Positions 27,686 to 37,983 of a DNA stretch of 64,000 bases are shown here, one piece after another. The position numbers and the translations under genes are program-made. The notes under the pieces were generated by a model. The model did not search any database. It was not told the DNA's origin and saw only the letters and a program-made list of their open reading frames with translations. Source of the stretch: Staphylococcus simiae (GTDB lineage Bacteria; Bacillota; Bacilli; Staphylococcales; Staphylococcaceae); NCBI RefSeq assembly GCF_017357005.1, contig NZ_CP071589.1:2356001-2420000 (forward strand). The letters run 5' to 3'. Numbering within the stretch: position 1 is the first letter of the stretch; every line of letters starts with the position of its first letter.

Positions 27686-28378
27686 CTAGTCACTAATTTC
27701 TGAATGAATTTGTTGCATTTTATTTTCTACATCGGTAATTTCTGATGCACATTGTTTCAATAAATCTTTATAGTTTTCCGTTTCTGCATCGTTTTTATAG
27801 CGTATTTTATGTTCTAAACTTGCCCACATATCCATACCAATCGTTCTTATTTGTATTTCTACTGGGACGATTTCTACACGTTCTGCTAAAAATACTGGAA
27901 TACTAACAACAATATGCAAACTACGATATCCATTGTCTTTCGGATGCTTAATGTAGTCTTTACGCTTCATCAACTTAACATCTTCTTGTTTTAATAACAT
28001 TTCTTCAACAACATAAATATCTTCTAAATAATTACAGACCACACGTATACCGGCAATATCCATAATATTTTCTTTAGCACTAGCTGCACTAATTTCTAAT
28101 CCTTTACGCTTTAATTTTTCTATTAAACTACGCATTTCTTTGACTCTACGTTCCATGTGATGGATTGGATTGTGTTTATACATATGATTAAAATTATCAT
28201 CTAAAATACTTAATTTTGTACTTATTTCTTGTAGGGCTGATGAATAAATATGATCCAATTCTACAAACCCTAGTAATGTATCAAATGCTTCATCACCATC
28301 TTGAAACATATTCAAACTATTCTTAAAATCATTGCGTAAATCTTCTAAATATAATGATGGTTTGCGTTCAACATACAT
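27686..28378 (-). CDS. relP: Small alarmone synthetase RelP
   Basis: 230 residues, the length and sequence type of staphylococcal RelP ([18 protein letters not shown]...). The (p)ppGpp synthetase core is visible: [44 protein letters not shown], and [22 protein letters not shown]. No hydrolase HD domain is present. It makes (p)ppGpp from GTP or GDP and ATP under cell-envelope stress. CGGAGG precedes the ATG at 28378, and 25 upstream codons are excluded. Confidence 0.93.
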   Translation of the reverse strand: MYVERKPSLYLEDLRNDFKNSLNMFQDGDEAFDTLLGFVELDHIYSSALQEISTKLSILDDNFNHMYKHNPIHHMERRVKEMRSLIEKLKRKGLEISAASAKENIMDIAGIRVVCNYLEDIYVVEEMLLKQEDVKLMKRKDYIKHPKDNGYRSLHIVVSIPVFLAERVEIVPVEIQIRTIGMDMWASLEHKIRYKNDAETENYKDLLKQCASEITDVENKMQQIHSEISD

Positions 28379-28474
28379 GTCAATTACCTCCGATATTTTA
28401 TCAACTACATTGTACCTAACATTTAACCAAGTTGATAATGATACCCTATACAACTTTAGAAGTAATATAAAAAA

Positions 28475-28522
28475 ACAAGACAGTGAAAATGTGATATAAA
28501 GTCATCATTCTCACTGCCCTGT
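28475..28522 (-). terminator. Terminator of the 78-residue gene
   Basis: On the minus strand, ACAGGGCAGTGA pairs with TCACTGTCTTGT and is followed by TTTTTTT. Confidence 0.7.
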
Positions 28523-28588
28523 TCATATTCAAGCGTTCGTCTATTATTAATTTTTTTATCATTGTGTGAGTAGATGAACAATCGTCGC

Positions 28589-28825
28589 CTAACCCAAATT
28601 AAAGCTTATTACATAGTCACGTTGCATAATATCTGTATGTTCATAGGCATCTAATTGTTCTTGTGTTAGCATACGGTACCACTGTTTCGCTTGTTTTGTA
28701 GCAATAGGTATCACGTCTTTTTCTGTATACCCTTGTGCTAACATGCTGTTTGCTATCGTTATCGCTTTTTGTCGTTGTATCGGTTCAAAATCTTCCCATT
28801 GTTTTGGGTAATTATTTAGATTCAT
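28589..28825 (-). CDS. Small conserved protein resembling YdaT
   Basis: 78 residues. NYPKQWEDFEPIQRQKAITI-ANSMLAQGYTEKDVIPIATKQAKQWY follows the pattern of small Bacillales proteins such as YdaT (P..K......KAI.IAN...EGY....AIPIAT..A..WY). It is soluble and helical. Function unknown. It is encoded between the FUSC gene and relP. Confidence 0.65.
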   Translation of the reverse strand: MNLNNYPKQWEDFEPIQRQKAITIANSMLAQGYTEKDVIPIATKQAKQWYRMLTQEQLDAYEHTDIMQRDYVISFNLG

Positions 28826-28906
28826 TGTCTTCTTTTAACCTTCTCTTCCATATTTTTTAGACTGACGTCATTGTTCTTTCAGACAAACGTTAGTCTTCCT
28901 TGTTTT

Positions 28907-30808
28907 TTAATTTAAATCATTAACCGTACTACTATTAAGTTGGATATGCATTAAAGCTGCTTGAATATAATTATATTGTGGTAAGTCCCGTAATGTAGTT
29001 ATTGATAAATCTGTACCTAGTTCAAAATATTTGGCAATATTTTCGAAAGCAACTAAATACTCTCCCATTTGCTGATCATCAATCGTATATCTATGACGAT
29101 TATTCATTGCTCTATTTAACATAAAACTAATTTCTTCTAATGCATAAATACTCGGATAATATGCTTGTGTCTTTTGCTTATCACTAAATAATTCGCCGTT
29201 AGCTGCACTATACACTTGAGTCATATTATTCATTCTCACTGATAAATGTAATGATTCTGTTTTTTGATAACGTTCATTTTGATAGCCATTACTTGAGAAT
29301 AAATATTGGAACATTATGGCCTCTTTACGAACCACCTCTGCAATAACAGTTGGTAATAAAGAAGATGCCGTACGTTGTCCTAAGATAAACAATCCAATTA
29401 TTGCGATAATAACACCCATAATGACGTCGATTAATCGTGGAAATGCAATATTTATTGTTAAATTTTGAGAAGCTAAACCATTTAATAAAATGACTTGAAT
29501 GGTAATAAATATTACCGCAAAAGCATAGTTTGCTCCAACGAACATTTCAGTTAACATAGCTGCTATCCCCATAGCGATAACCGCAATCGGTGTAGGTAAC
29601 GTCACTAATAAGATAACTGATAATGCTAGAACACCTAATACTGTTCCTAGACCACGTGCTATACCTCTTTCTAAAGAATGGATTGTAGAAGTTCCAAGAA
29701 GTGTTGTATGTGCTGATAGTGGAATCCAATACGCTTTGTCAAAATCAAACATGAGTGCAATAAAAATCGCTGCCATCATAATAGCTGAATAACGCAACGT
29801 ATTTCTAAATACTAATGAATCTAATGTTAAATTTTGATATATACGTTTCGTATATAAAGGGGTGCGTATTTCTGCTTCGTGTTCTATACGATGTGAATCT
29901 GCATGAATCATTTCATCGATTTTTAAGATATGATGTAGTAATCCATCAAATTGAGGTATAACATCGATTTCTTTACCCCAAACATTTTCACTTAAATCCT
30001 CTTTTTTCACTTTTTTTATAATATAATCCATCATTTCTATAATATCTTGAGGTAAGGGTCTAATATTTTTGGCATTTAACTCTAGTAATTCTGAATAAAT
30101 ACCTTGTGCTGATGTATGTAGTAATAATAATTTTTGAAAATTAGTACTTAATTTACCATTTTTTGAGTTAGAAGTAATTAATAATTTGTCTGATGCTTTA
30201 AATACATTCACAGCAGATTTAGTTACTTCTTCAAATTCACTTTGGTTATTATAACTATGTAATAGTCGACTTAATAAATCGAAATCATCATTAATTGCTT
30301 GTTGTTCAGTCTTATCTTTAGTAACTATGATCGTTAAGATGACGGCAATTGTCGCTAAAACACCACCAACTAAAATTCCAAAGGCACGAAACAATGCATC
30401 TTCTGGTGCGATAGGAAGATTGATTGGCAAACTAAACGTTACAATAAAAAATGTCGAAGACGGTCCTGCTATTTTTAATGCTGTAAAAATATAAAACGGT
30501 ATGACAGTTACAATTAATAATAAAATACCAAATAATAATGGCTCATTAGCTGTCAAAGTACCTAATATCATACAAAATGCAAAGGCAATATTACATAATA
30601 TTACTGTACGCAACATTGACTTAGGTGAGCCTTTGAAAACATAAATATGCGCTAACGTTCCGGTGGCTACTAATAAACCAAATTGGAAATTTCCGAGTAA
30701 ATATCCAAGAAGTGCTGGAATCACCATTAGTAAGCCTTGTCTAATGCCTCTATAAACATCTATATTTTTAGTGTTAAATTTAATCAACGCTTTCAAAAAA
30801 GATGTCAT
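28907..30808 (-). CDS. FUSC-family (aromatic acid exporter-like) membrane protein
   Basis: 633 residues with two homologous membrane bundles (about 20-165 and 335-475), each with a GLGTVLGV-type or LVGG glycine-rich loop, separated by a soluble helical domain of about 170 residues. This is the FUSC/ArAE architecture used in export of aromatic or fusaric-acid-like compounds. AAAGGAG precedes the ATG. It is monocistronic; the substrate is unknown. Confidence 0.82.
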   Translation of the reverse strand: MTSFLKALIKFNTKNIDVYRGIRQGLLMVIPALLGYLLGNFQFGLLVATGTLAHIYVFKGSPKSMLRTVILCNIAFAFCMILGTLTANEPLLFGILLLIVTVIPFYIFTALKIAGPSSTFFIVTFSLPINLPIAPEDALFRAFGILVGGVLATIAVILTIIVTKDKTEQQAINDDFDLLSRLLHSYNNQSEFEEVTKSAVNVFKASDKLLITSNSKNGKLSTNFQKLLLLHTSAQGIYSELLELNAKNIRPLPQDIIEMMDYIIKKVKKEDLSENVWGKEIDVIPQFDGLLHHILKIDEMIHADSHRIEHEAEIRTPLYTKRIYQNLTLDSLVFRNTLRYSAIMMAAIFIALMFDFDKAYWIPLSAHTTLLGTSTIHSLERGIARGLGTVLGVLALSVILLVTLPTPIAVIAMGIAAMLTEMFVGANYAFAVIFITIQVILLNGLASQNLTINIAFPRLIDVIMGVIIAIIGLFILGQRTASSLLPTVIAEVVRKEAIMFQYLFSSNGYQNERYQKTESLHLSVRMNNMTQVYSAANGELFSDKQKTQAYYPSIYALEEISFMLNRAMNNRHRYTIDDQQMGEYLVAFENIAKYFELGTDLSITTLRDLPQYNYIQAALMHIQLNSSTVNDLN

Positions 30809-30968
30809 TGCAGCTTCTCCTTTCCTAGTTTAATTGTTAAAAAAATGTAAATCTAACTATTATTTTAATTTGTCACTATTCTTTTTAAAGAAACAACGTT
30901 TCTCATTATACCACTTTATGTGTATTAATCTATCTTTAAAAAACTTTAAATTGTAATTTTTTTAATAA

Positions 30969-31011
30969 AAATAGACAAGCCTTACGTAAAATTGGTAAGA
31001 CTTGTCTATTT
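30969..31011 (-). terminator. Terminator of the ACS-family MFS gene
   Basis: AATAGACAAG-CTTA pairs with TAAG-CTTGTCTATT. Confidence 0.75.
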
Positions 31012-31026
31012 AATACATTTCATGAG

Positions 31027-32304
31027 TTACTTTTGCGCAATTTTATCGTCGCTAACGACCAGTGCTTTATCCGGTTTGATGAAGAACCACATTACAATAG
31101 CAATGACTGCTGGGACAATTAATAATTGGAACGTCATAGTCCAACCTAATTTATCTACAAAGAAACCAGCTAGTAATGGACTAAGCAAAGCACCAACATT
31201 ACCCCATAAGTTCATCCACCCTGATACTGTACCAGAGAAGTTACGTCCTAAGTCAGTAGCTGCAGCCCAACTCATACCCATAGAAACACCTACACCACCA
31301 AGACATAACGATAACCAGAAGATACTTACATATAGATTTTCAGTATGAACTGCAAAAACCACAGAAACTGAAAACACTATGAATCCAACAATGGCAATGA
31401 CACCACGTGCCACAAATTTTGAACTACCTAATCTTAATACACTGTCAGAAATTGCTCCTGCAGATAAAATTAAGAAGAACATGATTAACCATGGTAACGA
31501 ACTAATTGCCATACTCTTGAAGTTGACGTGAAATTGTTCAGCTAAGTATGTCGGTAACCAAATTAAGAATAATGAAATAACGAATTGTACTACAAAATAT
31601 TGAATCGCTATCGCATAAAAACTAAAGTGACTTAAGAAATTTTTCCATGGTGGTAAAGATTTTTCAGTTGCCACAATGTCACGATTTTCCATAATGAAAC
31701 GTTTTTCTGCTTCGTTAACCATTTTGTGTTGTTCTGGTAAGTCTTTAGCAATGATTGCCCATAAAATAGCTATTAAAATACCTACTATACCGAATATGTA
31801 AAATACTGCTTGCCAGTTAAATGTATTTACAATGGCAATTGTTACGATAGGTGCAAGCACAGGACCGAAATATGATCCGGCAAGTAATGCACTTGATGCA
31901 CGACCTTTTTCATTTTTAGCAAACCAAAATGAATTGAACACAGCGTTAGATGGATACATAGGTGCTTCTCCAACACCAAATAAGAATCTAACCAAATAAA
32001 TTAAACCATGATGCTTAATCATACCCGTTAGAATTGTAAATGCACTCCACCATACTAATGCAATGGTAATCATTTTGCGTGGTCCAAATTTTTCAGCTAA
32101 CATACCTGAAGGAACTTGCATTAATGCATAACCTAATGAGAAGAATGATGCTAATAGACCAAATTGGGTCTTAGTCATACCCAAATCATCCATCATTTGT
32201 TGAGCGATATATGAAATATTGGCTCTATCCATATACGCAATTACCCCAATAATAAAGAATGCTAGCGCGAACATCCACCTAACGTTTGTACGTTTTTCTT
32301 TCAT
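31027..32304 (-). CDS. MFS permease, anion:cation symporter (hexuronate/glucarate-like) family
   Basis: 425 residues with 12 membrane segments. The N-terminal R-WMFALAFFIIGVIAYMDRANIS and GYALMQVPSGMLAEKFGPRK are ACS-family signatures (GudP, ExuT, DgoT). Such permeases take up sugar acids with protons. The catabolic genes are not adjacent, so the substrate is open. A cre site lies at 32441-32454 upstream, suggesting CcpA control, which fits a carbon-source importer. Confidence 0.85.
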   Translation of the reverse strand: MKEKRTNVRWMFALAFFIIGVIAYMDRANISYIAQQMMDDLGMTKTQFGLLASFFSLGYALMQVPSGMLAEKFGPRKMITIALVWWSAFTILTGMIKHHGLIYLVRFLFGVGEAPMYPSNAVFNSFWFAKNEKGRASSALLAGSYFGPVLAPIVTIAIVNTFNWQAVFYIFGIVGILIAILWAIIAKDLPEQHKMVNEAEKRFIMENRDIVATEKSLPPWKNFLSHFSFYAIAIQYFVVQFVISLFLIWLPTYLAEQFHVNFKSMAISSLPWLIMFFLILSAGAISDSVLRLGSSKFVARGVIAIVGFIVFSVSVVFAVHTENLYVSIFWLSLCLGGVGVSMGMSWAAATDLGRNFSGTVSGWMNLWGNVGALLSPLLAGFFVDKLGWTMTFQLLIVPAVIAIVMWFFIKPDKALVVSDDKIAQK

Positions 32305-32440
32305 AATTTTTTCCTACTTCCCTTATTTTTTTCACTTTAATCTGGAATGGTAAATGACTGAACATGCCCCGTGTCTCATGTTCTCCCTTTATTACTATTA
32401 CCAATGAATCAAAGTTATTTTTTATAATCTTACCAAACCG

Positions 32441-32454
32441 AGTAAGCGTTTACA
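32441..32454. promoter_or_regulatory. CcpA-binding cre site
   Basis: Read on the minus strand, TGTAAACGCTTACT matches the cre consensus except the last base. It lies about 140 bp upstream of the ACS-family permease. Confidence 0.7.
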
Positions 32455-32593
32455 ATACGTTATATAAATATTTTATAAAATTCCGTAAAATTTTTGTCTA
32501 AAAAACACTAAAAAGCTACTTTTTGACACATAGTTTCCTATGATATCAACTTCTAATAAAGCTTAATGCCTTTATCTGGGAATATTTTATAAA

Positions 32594-32652
32594 CCCGACA
32601 GTGACTGCCAAATGCTTAAATTTAAGTCTAAAAGGTTTTTGTCATAGCCTTA
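32594..32652. repeat. Right-half fragment of repeat family A (copy 3)
   Basis: Only the CAGTGACTGCCAAATGCTTA block and the following TTTTTGTC are present; the left hairpin is missing. The rest of the gap 32305-32818 holds the cre site and the DedA promoter region. Confidence 0.7.
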
Positions 32653-32818
32653 CTTTTTTATGCTTATAATTAAGTACTCATTTAACTTAACTTTCTCTTT
32701 TTACAAGCATTTATCTATATTTTTGCTTATAATATAGTCTAAGACGTTTTGAGGTAATGATTGCAATTATTACACTGCTTTTGAGCTGTTTGAATTTTAA
32801 AGGAGATATTAATTATAA

Positions 32819-33430
32819 ATGGAACAAATTATTACTGAATTTATTAGTCGTTTTGGCTATGCTGCTATTTTTATTTTAATCTTATTAGAAAATGTATTAC
32901 CTGTTGTCCCTTCTGAAATTATATTAACTTTTGCAGGACTAATGTCGGTTAAATCTCATCTATCTCTTGTCACATTGTTTATAATCGCAACGATAGCATC
33001 ATTTATCGGCTTGCTTATCCTCTATTATATTTGTCGCCTTATTTCTGAAGAACGTTTATATCGTTTTATTGATAGACACGGTAAATGGATTAAATTGAAA
33101 AGTGATGATTTGAGACGTGCCAATAATTGGTTTAAAAAGTATGGCATGTGGGCAGTATTCATTTGTCGTTTTATTCCAGTATTACGTGTGTTGATTACTA
33201 TTCCAGCAGGTGTTAATCGTATGAACGTTGTTATGTTTGCGGTTATTTCCTTAATTGGTACTACAATTTGGAACTTTGGTTTAATCTTGCTAGGACGTGC
33301 ATTAAGTGATAGCTTTGGCACTTTAATGACTGGATTACATACATATTCTCGCATTATGTATGTTGTTATTATCATTGCTGTCATATACTTAATCTTCCGC
33401 TACTTTACTAAACGTAAAAAAGTCAAATAA
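32819..33430 (+). CDS. DedA-family membrane protein
   Basis: 203 residues. VPSEIILTFAGLMS, the re-entrant helix region, and the motif FICRFIPVLRVLITIPAGVNRMN (F.RF.P..R....I.AG...M) are diagnostic of DedA/VTT proteins. Staphylococcal members act in lipid-carrier recycling and membrane homeostasis. AAAGGAG lies somewhat far (about 14 bases) before the ATG. It stands alone with its own terminator. Confidence 0.85.
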   Translation: MEQIITEFISRFGYAAIFILILLENVLPVVPSEIILTFAGLMSVKSHLSLVTLFIIATIASFIGLLILYYICRLISEERLYRFIDRHGKWIKLKSDDLRRANNWFKKYGMWAVFICRFIPVLRVLITIPAGVNRMNVVMFAVISLIGTTIWNFGLILLGRALSDSFGTLMTGLHTYSRIMYVVIIIAVIYLIFRYFTKRKKVK

Positions 33431-33525
33431 TATTGAAGTATAGATTCCCTACTTTTTAGACTGTTTATTTAAATGTATATTTAAACCCTCAACAATATCA
33501 GTCTGATTTGTTAGAGAAACGCAGT

Positions 33526-33558
33526 AAACATCTCGATTGTTGCCGAGGTGTTTTTATT
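33526..33558 (+). terminator. DedA gene terminator
   Basis: AACATCTCG pairs with CGAGGTGTT, followed by TTTATTTT. Confidence 0.8.
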
Positions 33559-33715
33559 TTGTCAAATTGTCGTATCATCTTATTCTTATTACCTTATGAT
33601 CATTATTATGATGATTTTAAGCATTCTTATTGAAAATTGTATCCGCTTTCTTGATAATTGAGTCAAAGCCCATTAATAAACTATCTTTCAATACATAACA
33701 GGAGTGACTTATTTT

Positions 33716-35680
33716 ATGACTCATATAACTGAAAAAGAATTAAAGAACAAGTATCTCGATTTATTATCGCAACGTTTTGATTCTCCAGAAAAGTTAGCCA
33801 CTGAAATTATTAATTTAGAATCTATTCTAGAATTACCTAAAGGTACAGAACACTTTGTTAGTGATTTACATGGTGAATATGAATCATTCCAACATGTCTT
33901 ACGTAATGGTTCTGGTAATGTCCGTGCTAAAATTGAAGACATTTTCAAAGATAAGCTAACTCCAAAAGAATTAAACGATTTAACAGCTTTAGTTTATTAT
34001 CCTGAAGATAAATTAAAGTTAGTTAAAAGTGACTTTCAAACTGCTGGTCATCTTCATGTGTGGTATATCACAACTATCGAACATCTTATTGAATTGATTA
34101 CATACTGTTCTTCCAAATATACGCGTTCAAAACTACGTCGTGCGTTACCAAAACAATTTGTTTACCTTATTGAAGAACTTCTCTATAAAAACAACGAATT
34201 TCACAATAAAAAGTCTTACTATGAAACATTAGTCAATCAGGTGATTGAATTAAAACAAGCTGATGATCTAATTATTGGTTTAGCCTATACCATTCAACGT
34301 TTAGTCGTGGATCATCTACATGTCGTTGGGGATATTTACGATCGTGGTCCCGAACCTGACAAAATTATGGATACGTTAATTGATTATCATTCTTTAGATA
34401 TTCAATGGGGTAATCATGATGTACTCTGGATTGGTGCTTATGCTGGTTCAAAAGTATGTTTAGCTAATTTATTACGTATATGTGCACGCTATGACAATTT
34501 AGATATTATCGAAGATGCTTATGGTATTAACTTACGACCATTATTAACACTAGCTGAAAAATACTACGACAGTGATAATCCTGCTTTTAAACCGAAAAAA
34601 CGTCCAGATAAACACGAACGTCTAACACAACGTGAAGAAAGTCAAATCACTAAAATACATCAAGCTATAGCGATGATTCAATTCAAATTAGAAATGCCGA
34701 TTATTAAACGTCGTCCTACATTCGAAATGGACGAACGTCTCGTGTTAGAAAAAGTGAATTATGACACTAACGACATTACAATTTATGGCCATACATATCC
34801 ATTAAAAGATACATGTTTCCAAACAGTGGATCCTAATGATCCTGCTAAACTACTACCAGAAGAAGAGGAAGTCGTAAATAAACTTTTATTATCATTCCAA
34901 CAATCTGAAAAATTACGTCGCCATATGTCCTTTTTAATGCGTAAAGGAACACTATATCTTCCATATAATGGTAATTTATTAATTCATGGTTGTATTCCAG
35001 TTGATGATAATGGTGAAATGGAATCTTTTGAAATTGATGGACAATCATACAGTGGTCGTGAATTAATTGATGTGTTTGAATATCATGTTAGGAAATCTTT
35101 TGATCATAAGGAAGAAACTGATGATTTATCAACAGATTTAGTGTGGTATTTATGGACTGGGAAATATTCATCACTATTTGGCAAACGTGCGATGACAACA
35201 TTCGAACGTTACTTTATTGAAGACAAAACGTCTCATAAAGAAGAGAAAAATCCATACTATCACTTACGAGAAGATGTCACTATGATTCGTAAAATGTTGA
35301 GCGACTTTGGTTTAAATCCAGATGAGGGTCGAATTATTAACGGCCATACACCAGTTAAAGAGATTAATGGTGAAGATCCTATTAAAGCTGAAGGAAAGAT
35401 GTTAGTTATTGATGGTGGCTTTTCAAAAGCGTATCAATCAACGACAGGTATCGCTGGTTATACATTATTATATAATTCATTTGGTATGCAGCTGGTAGCT
35501 CATCAAGAATTCAATGCCAAAGAAAAAATATTAGCTGATGGCATTGATGAATTATCAATCAAACGCGTCGTCGACAAAGAATTACAACGTAAAAAAATTA
35601 GAGATACCAACAAAGGTAAAGAACTACAAGATCAAATCGATATATTAAAAATGTTAATGCATGATCGCTATTTAGATTAA
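33716..35680 (+). CDS. fbp: Class III (Firmicute-type) fructose-1,6-bisphosphatase
   Basis: 654 residues, the exact family length in staphylococci. The metallophosphoesterase motifs are visible: [41 protein letters not shown] and [13 protein letters not shown]. It converts fructose-1,6-bisphosphate to fructose-6-phosphate in gluconeogenesis. AGGAG is 11 bases before the ATG at 33716, while an in-frame GTG overlaps that site. Its stop codon is only 6 bp from the end of the IS1272-like element, so its natural terminator has been displaced. Confidence 0.95.
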   Translation: MTHITEKELKNKYLDLLSQRFDSPEKLATEIINLESILELPKGTEHFVSDLHGEYESFQHVLRNGSGNVRAKIEDIFKDKLTPKELNDLTALVYYPEDKLKLVKSDFQTAGHLHVWYITTIEHLIELITYCSSKYTRSKLRRALPKQFVYLIEELLYKNNEFHNKKSYYETLVNQVIELKQADDLIIGLAYTIQRLVVDHLHVVGDIYDRGPEPDKIMDTLIDYHSLDIQWGNHDVLWIGAYAGSKVCLANLLRICARYDNLDIIEDAYGINLRPLLTLAEKYYDSDNPAFKPKKRPDKHERLTQREESQITKIHQAIAMIQFKLEMPIIKRRPTFEMDERLVLEKVNYDTNDITIYGHTYPLKDTCFQTVDPNDPAKLLPEEEEVVNKLLLSFQQSEKLRRHMSFLMRKGTLYLPYNGNLLIHGCIPVDDNGEMESFEIDGQSYSGRELIDVFEYHVRKSFDHKEETDDLSTDLVWYLWTGKYSSLFGKRAMTTFERYFIEDKTSHKEEKNPYYHLREDVTMIRKMLSDFGLNPDEGRIINGHTPVKEINGEDPIKAEGKMLVIDGGFSKAYQSTTGIAGYTLLYNSFGMQLVAHQEFNAKEKILADGIDELSIKRVVDKELQRKKIRDTNKGKELQDQIDILKMLMHDRYLD

Positions 35681-35735
35681 TGTTTAGAGGCTGGGACATA
35701 AATCCCAAAATCGAGTAGGAGGATAACCATTATTT

Positions 35736-35742
35736 GATTATC
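35736..35742 (+). repeat. Target-site duplication of the IS21 element, left copy
   Basis: GATTATC here is repeated at 37934-37940, immediately outside both IS ends. Confidence 0.85.
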
Positions 35743-35833
35743 TGGAAATGATAATTTAATAATGTACACTTTTGACTGTTTAAGTATGTACAATCTGTAA
35801 AATTTAGAGATAATTTTATTGAGGTGAATAACA

Positions 35834-37120
35834 ATGAAATTATCTTTAGATATAAATACAGATTATGAAGTTACAACTCTTTCAGATTTACCAAAATTAA
35901 AAATTGTTATGGAGAGCTTAAACATGAAAATTAATAAAAGTGAAATCGCAAGACAAATGAATGTAGATCGAAGAACAATAGATAAATATTTAAATGGCTT
36001 TAAACCTTCGGTTAATCGAAAAAAACAATCTAAAATTGATCCCTATTATGATTTAATAAAAGAATTGTTGTCTGAAGAATGTGAACAGAAATTCTTTTAT
36101 AAACGCGTGTTATGGCAATACCTTAAAGATAATCATGGTCTAAATTGTGCGTATTCCACATTTAGAACATATATAAGAAAACATGATTTATTCAATAATT
36201 ATTTTAAAAAAGGACGACAAAAGTCAACGCCTGTTGGAACAACTAGATTTGAAACAAAACCAGGTTGCCAAGCTCAATTTGATTGGAAGGAAGATATAAG
36301 ATTTAAAACGAAGGATCATCAAGAGGTATCTTTAAATATTGGTGTTTTACTCCTGTCATATTCACGCTTCAAAATTATGCAAGTTACGATGAGTAAATCA
36401 TTAGATGTATTACTTAATTTAATGGTTCAAGCTTTTGAATCTATTGAAGGTGTTCCAGAGGAACTTGTTACAGATAATATGAAAACAGTGATGAGTCAAC
36501 CTAGGACTGAAACGTTTAGTGGACAAGTTAATCCTAAATTCAAACAATTCGCTGATGATTTTAATTTTAAAGTGAAGCCGTGTATAGCTGGTCGTCCTAG
36601 AACGAAAGGTAAAGTTGAATCCATTATGAAAATATTAGATGAAATTCATGCCTATCAAGGACAATTATACTTACATGAAATTCCACAATTTATTGACGAA
36701 TTAAATGATCGTTTGAATTACTCAGTGCATAATGGGACAGGAAAAATACCAATTATTGAAGTAAAAAAAGAAAAGAGCTTCTTACAGCCATTACCCAATG
36801 TCCATGTAAGAAACTCATATAAAGTAGAACATAAATATTTGAAAGTCAATCGTTCGAATATGATTACATATCGCTCCAATCAGTACTCAGTTCCTGCTGA
36901 ATACTATGGAAAAACGGTTGAAGTTCAAGTTTATGATCAACGTTTGTTTGTTTATTATAACACCAAATTAATCGTTGAGCATCCTATTACCCATCATAAA
37001 TTAAATTATCAGCAACAACACTATTTAGAAACGCTAGCTGTCTCCTATGGAGACCATGATGATATTAATCAGCTGGCCTTAGATAATTTAAAAACGATAG
37101 GAGAGATGTATGATGAATAA
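35834..37120 (+). CDS. istA: IS21-family transposase IstA
   Basis: 428 residues. An N-terminal helix-turn-helix (NKSEIARQMNVDRRTIDKYLNG) is followed by an rve/DDE integrase core: D in CQAQFDWKED, D in LVTDNMKT, and E in GRPRTKGKVESIMK. The Mu-type C-terminal beta barrel follows. It is full length and shows no frameshift. GAGGTG precedes the ATG. The downstream istB overlaps by 11 bp. Confidence 0.92.
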   Translation: MKLSLDINTDYEVTTLSDLPKLKIVMESLNMKINKSEIARQMNVDRRTIDKYLNGFKPSVNRKKQSKIDPYYDLIKELLSEECEQKFFYKRVLWQYLKDNHGLNCAYSTFRTYIRKHDLFNNYFKKGRQKSTPVGTTRFETKPGCQAQFDWKEDIRFKTKDHQEVSLNIGVLLLSYSRFKIMQVTMSKSLDVLLNLMVQAFESIEGVPEELVTDNMKTVMSQPRTETFSGQVNPKFKQFADDFNFKVKPCIAGRPRTKGKVESIMKILDEIHAYQGQLYLHEIPQFIDELNDRLNYSVHNGTGKIPIIEVKKEKSFLQPLPNVHVRNSYKVEHKYLKVNRSNMITYRSNQYSVPAEYYGKTVEVQVYDQRLFVYYNTKLIVEHPITHHKLNYQQQHYLETLAVSYGDHDDINQLALDNLKTIGEMYDE

Positions 37121-37877
37121 TATTACTAACTACCAACGTTTAAAAGATAATCTGTCATATCTAAAAATGAATCAAATGATTACTCATTTAGATGAAGTGA
37201 TAGATTTTAGTATCACTAACGATTTATCATTTATTGATACTTTAATTAAATTGAGTGATTATGAAATCGCAGTTAAAGAAAAGAATATGATTGAATCAAT
37301 GGTTAAGGTAGCAGCATTCCCTTTTAAAAAGGAACTGTGCGACTTTGACTTTTCATTCCAACCTAACGTCAATAAACAAGAAATCGTAGATTTTACTCAT
37401 TTACGATTTATAGAAAACCATCAGAATATTGTCTTTTTAGGTCCAAGTGGTGTAGGTAAAACCCATTTAGCTACATCAATTGGTATGTCAGCAGCGAAAA
37501 AAAGAGTAAGTACGTATTTCATTAAATGTCATGATTTAATACAAAATTTGAAAAAATCTCAATTAGAGAATCGGTTAGAAAATAGACTCAAGCACTATAG
37601 TAAATATAAATTACTAATTATTGATGAAATAGGCTATTTACCTATTGATAGTGAAGATGCCAAACTCTTTTTCCAACTGATTGATTTAAGATATGAGAAG
37701 AAAAGTACCATTTTTACTACAAATATTAATTTCAATTTATGGAATGAAATATTTGAAGACCCTAAAATAGCTAATGCCATTTTAGATCGCATATTACATC
37801 ACTCAAATGTCATAAAAATAACTGGGAAGTCTTATCGGTTAAAAGACCATTTTGTGAAAGTTGAAAAGACAGAATGA
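37110..37877 (+). CDS. istB: IS21-family helper ATPase IstB
   Basis: 255 residues, DnaC/IstB AAA+ fold. Walker A is GPSGVGKTH, Walker B LLIIDEIGYLPID, sensor STIFTTNINFNLW, and the arginine-finger region follows in ANAILDRILHHS. It binds ATP and directs IstA to target DNA. Translation is coupled to istA through an 11-bp overlap. Confidence 0.92.
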   Translation: MMNNITNYQRLKDNLSYLKMNQMITHLDEVIDFSITNDLSFIDTLIKLSDYEIAVKEKNMIESMVKVAAFPFKKELCDFDFSFQPNVNKQEIVDFTHLRFIENHQNIVFLGPSGVGKTHLATSIGMSAAKKRVSTYFIKCHDLIQNLKKSQLENRLENRLKHYSKYKLLIIDEIGYLPIDSEDAKLFFQLIDLRYEKKSTIFTTNINFNLWNEIFEDPKIANAILDRILHHSNVIKITGKSYRLKDHFVKVEKTE

Positions 37878-37933
37878 CATTTTTGTACATTCTTAAACAA
37901 TCATTTTTGTACATTCTTTTATTGACATTTACA

Positions 37934-37940
37934 GATTATC
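37934..37940 (+). repeat. Target-site duplication of the IS21 element, right copy
   Basis: GATTATC, identical to 35736-35742. Confidence 0.85.
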
Positions 37941-37983
37941 CGTCCTCTCACACCACCGAGCGTACGGTTCCGTACTCGGCGGT

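Larger units (their letters stand above)
35743..37933 (+). mobile_element. IS21-family insertion sequence (2191 bp)
   Basis: The ends are TGGAAATGATA... and, inverted, TGTAAATGTCA.... Each carries two further copies of an ATGTACA-bounded repeat with CTGTTTAAG/TTGTTTAAG between them, the multiple terminal repeats typical of IS21. A 7-bp duplication GATTATC flanks it. It encodes overlapping istA and istB and lies inside the group IIC intron between domains V and VI. Confidence 0.9.
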
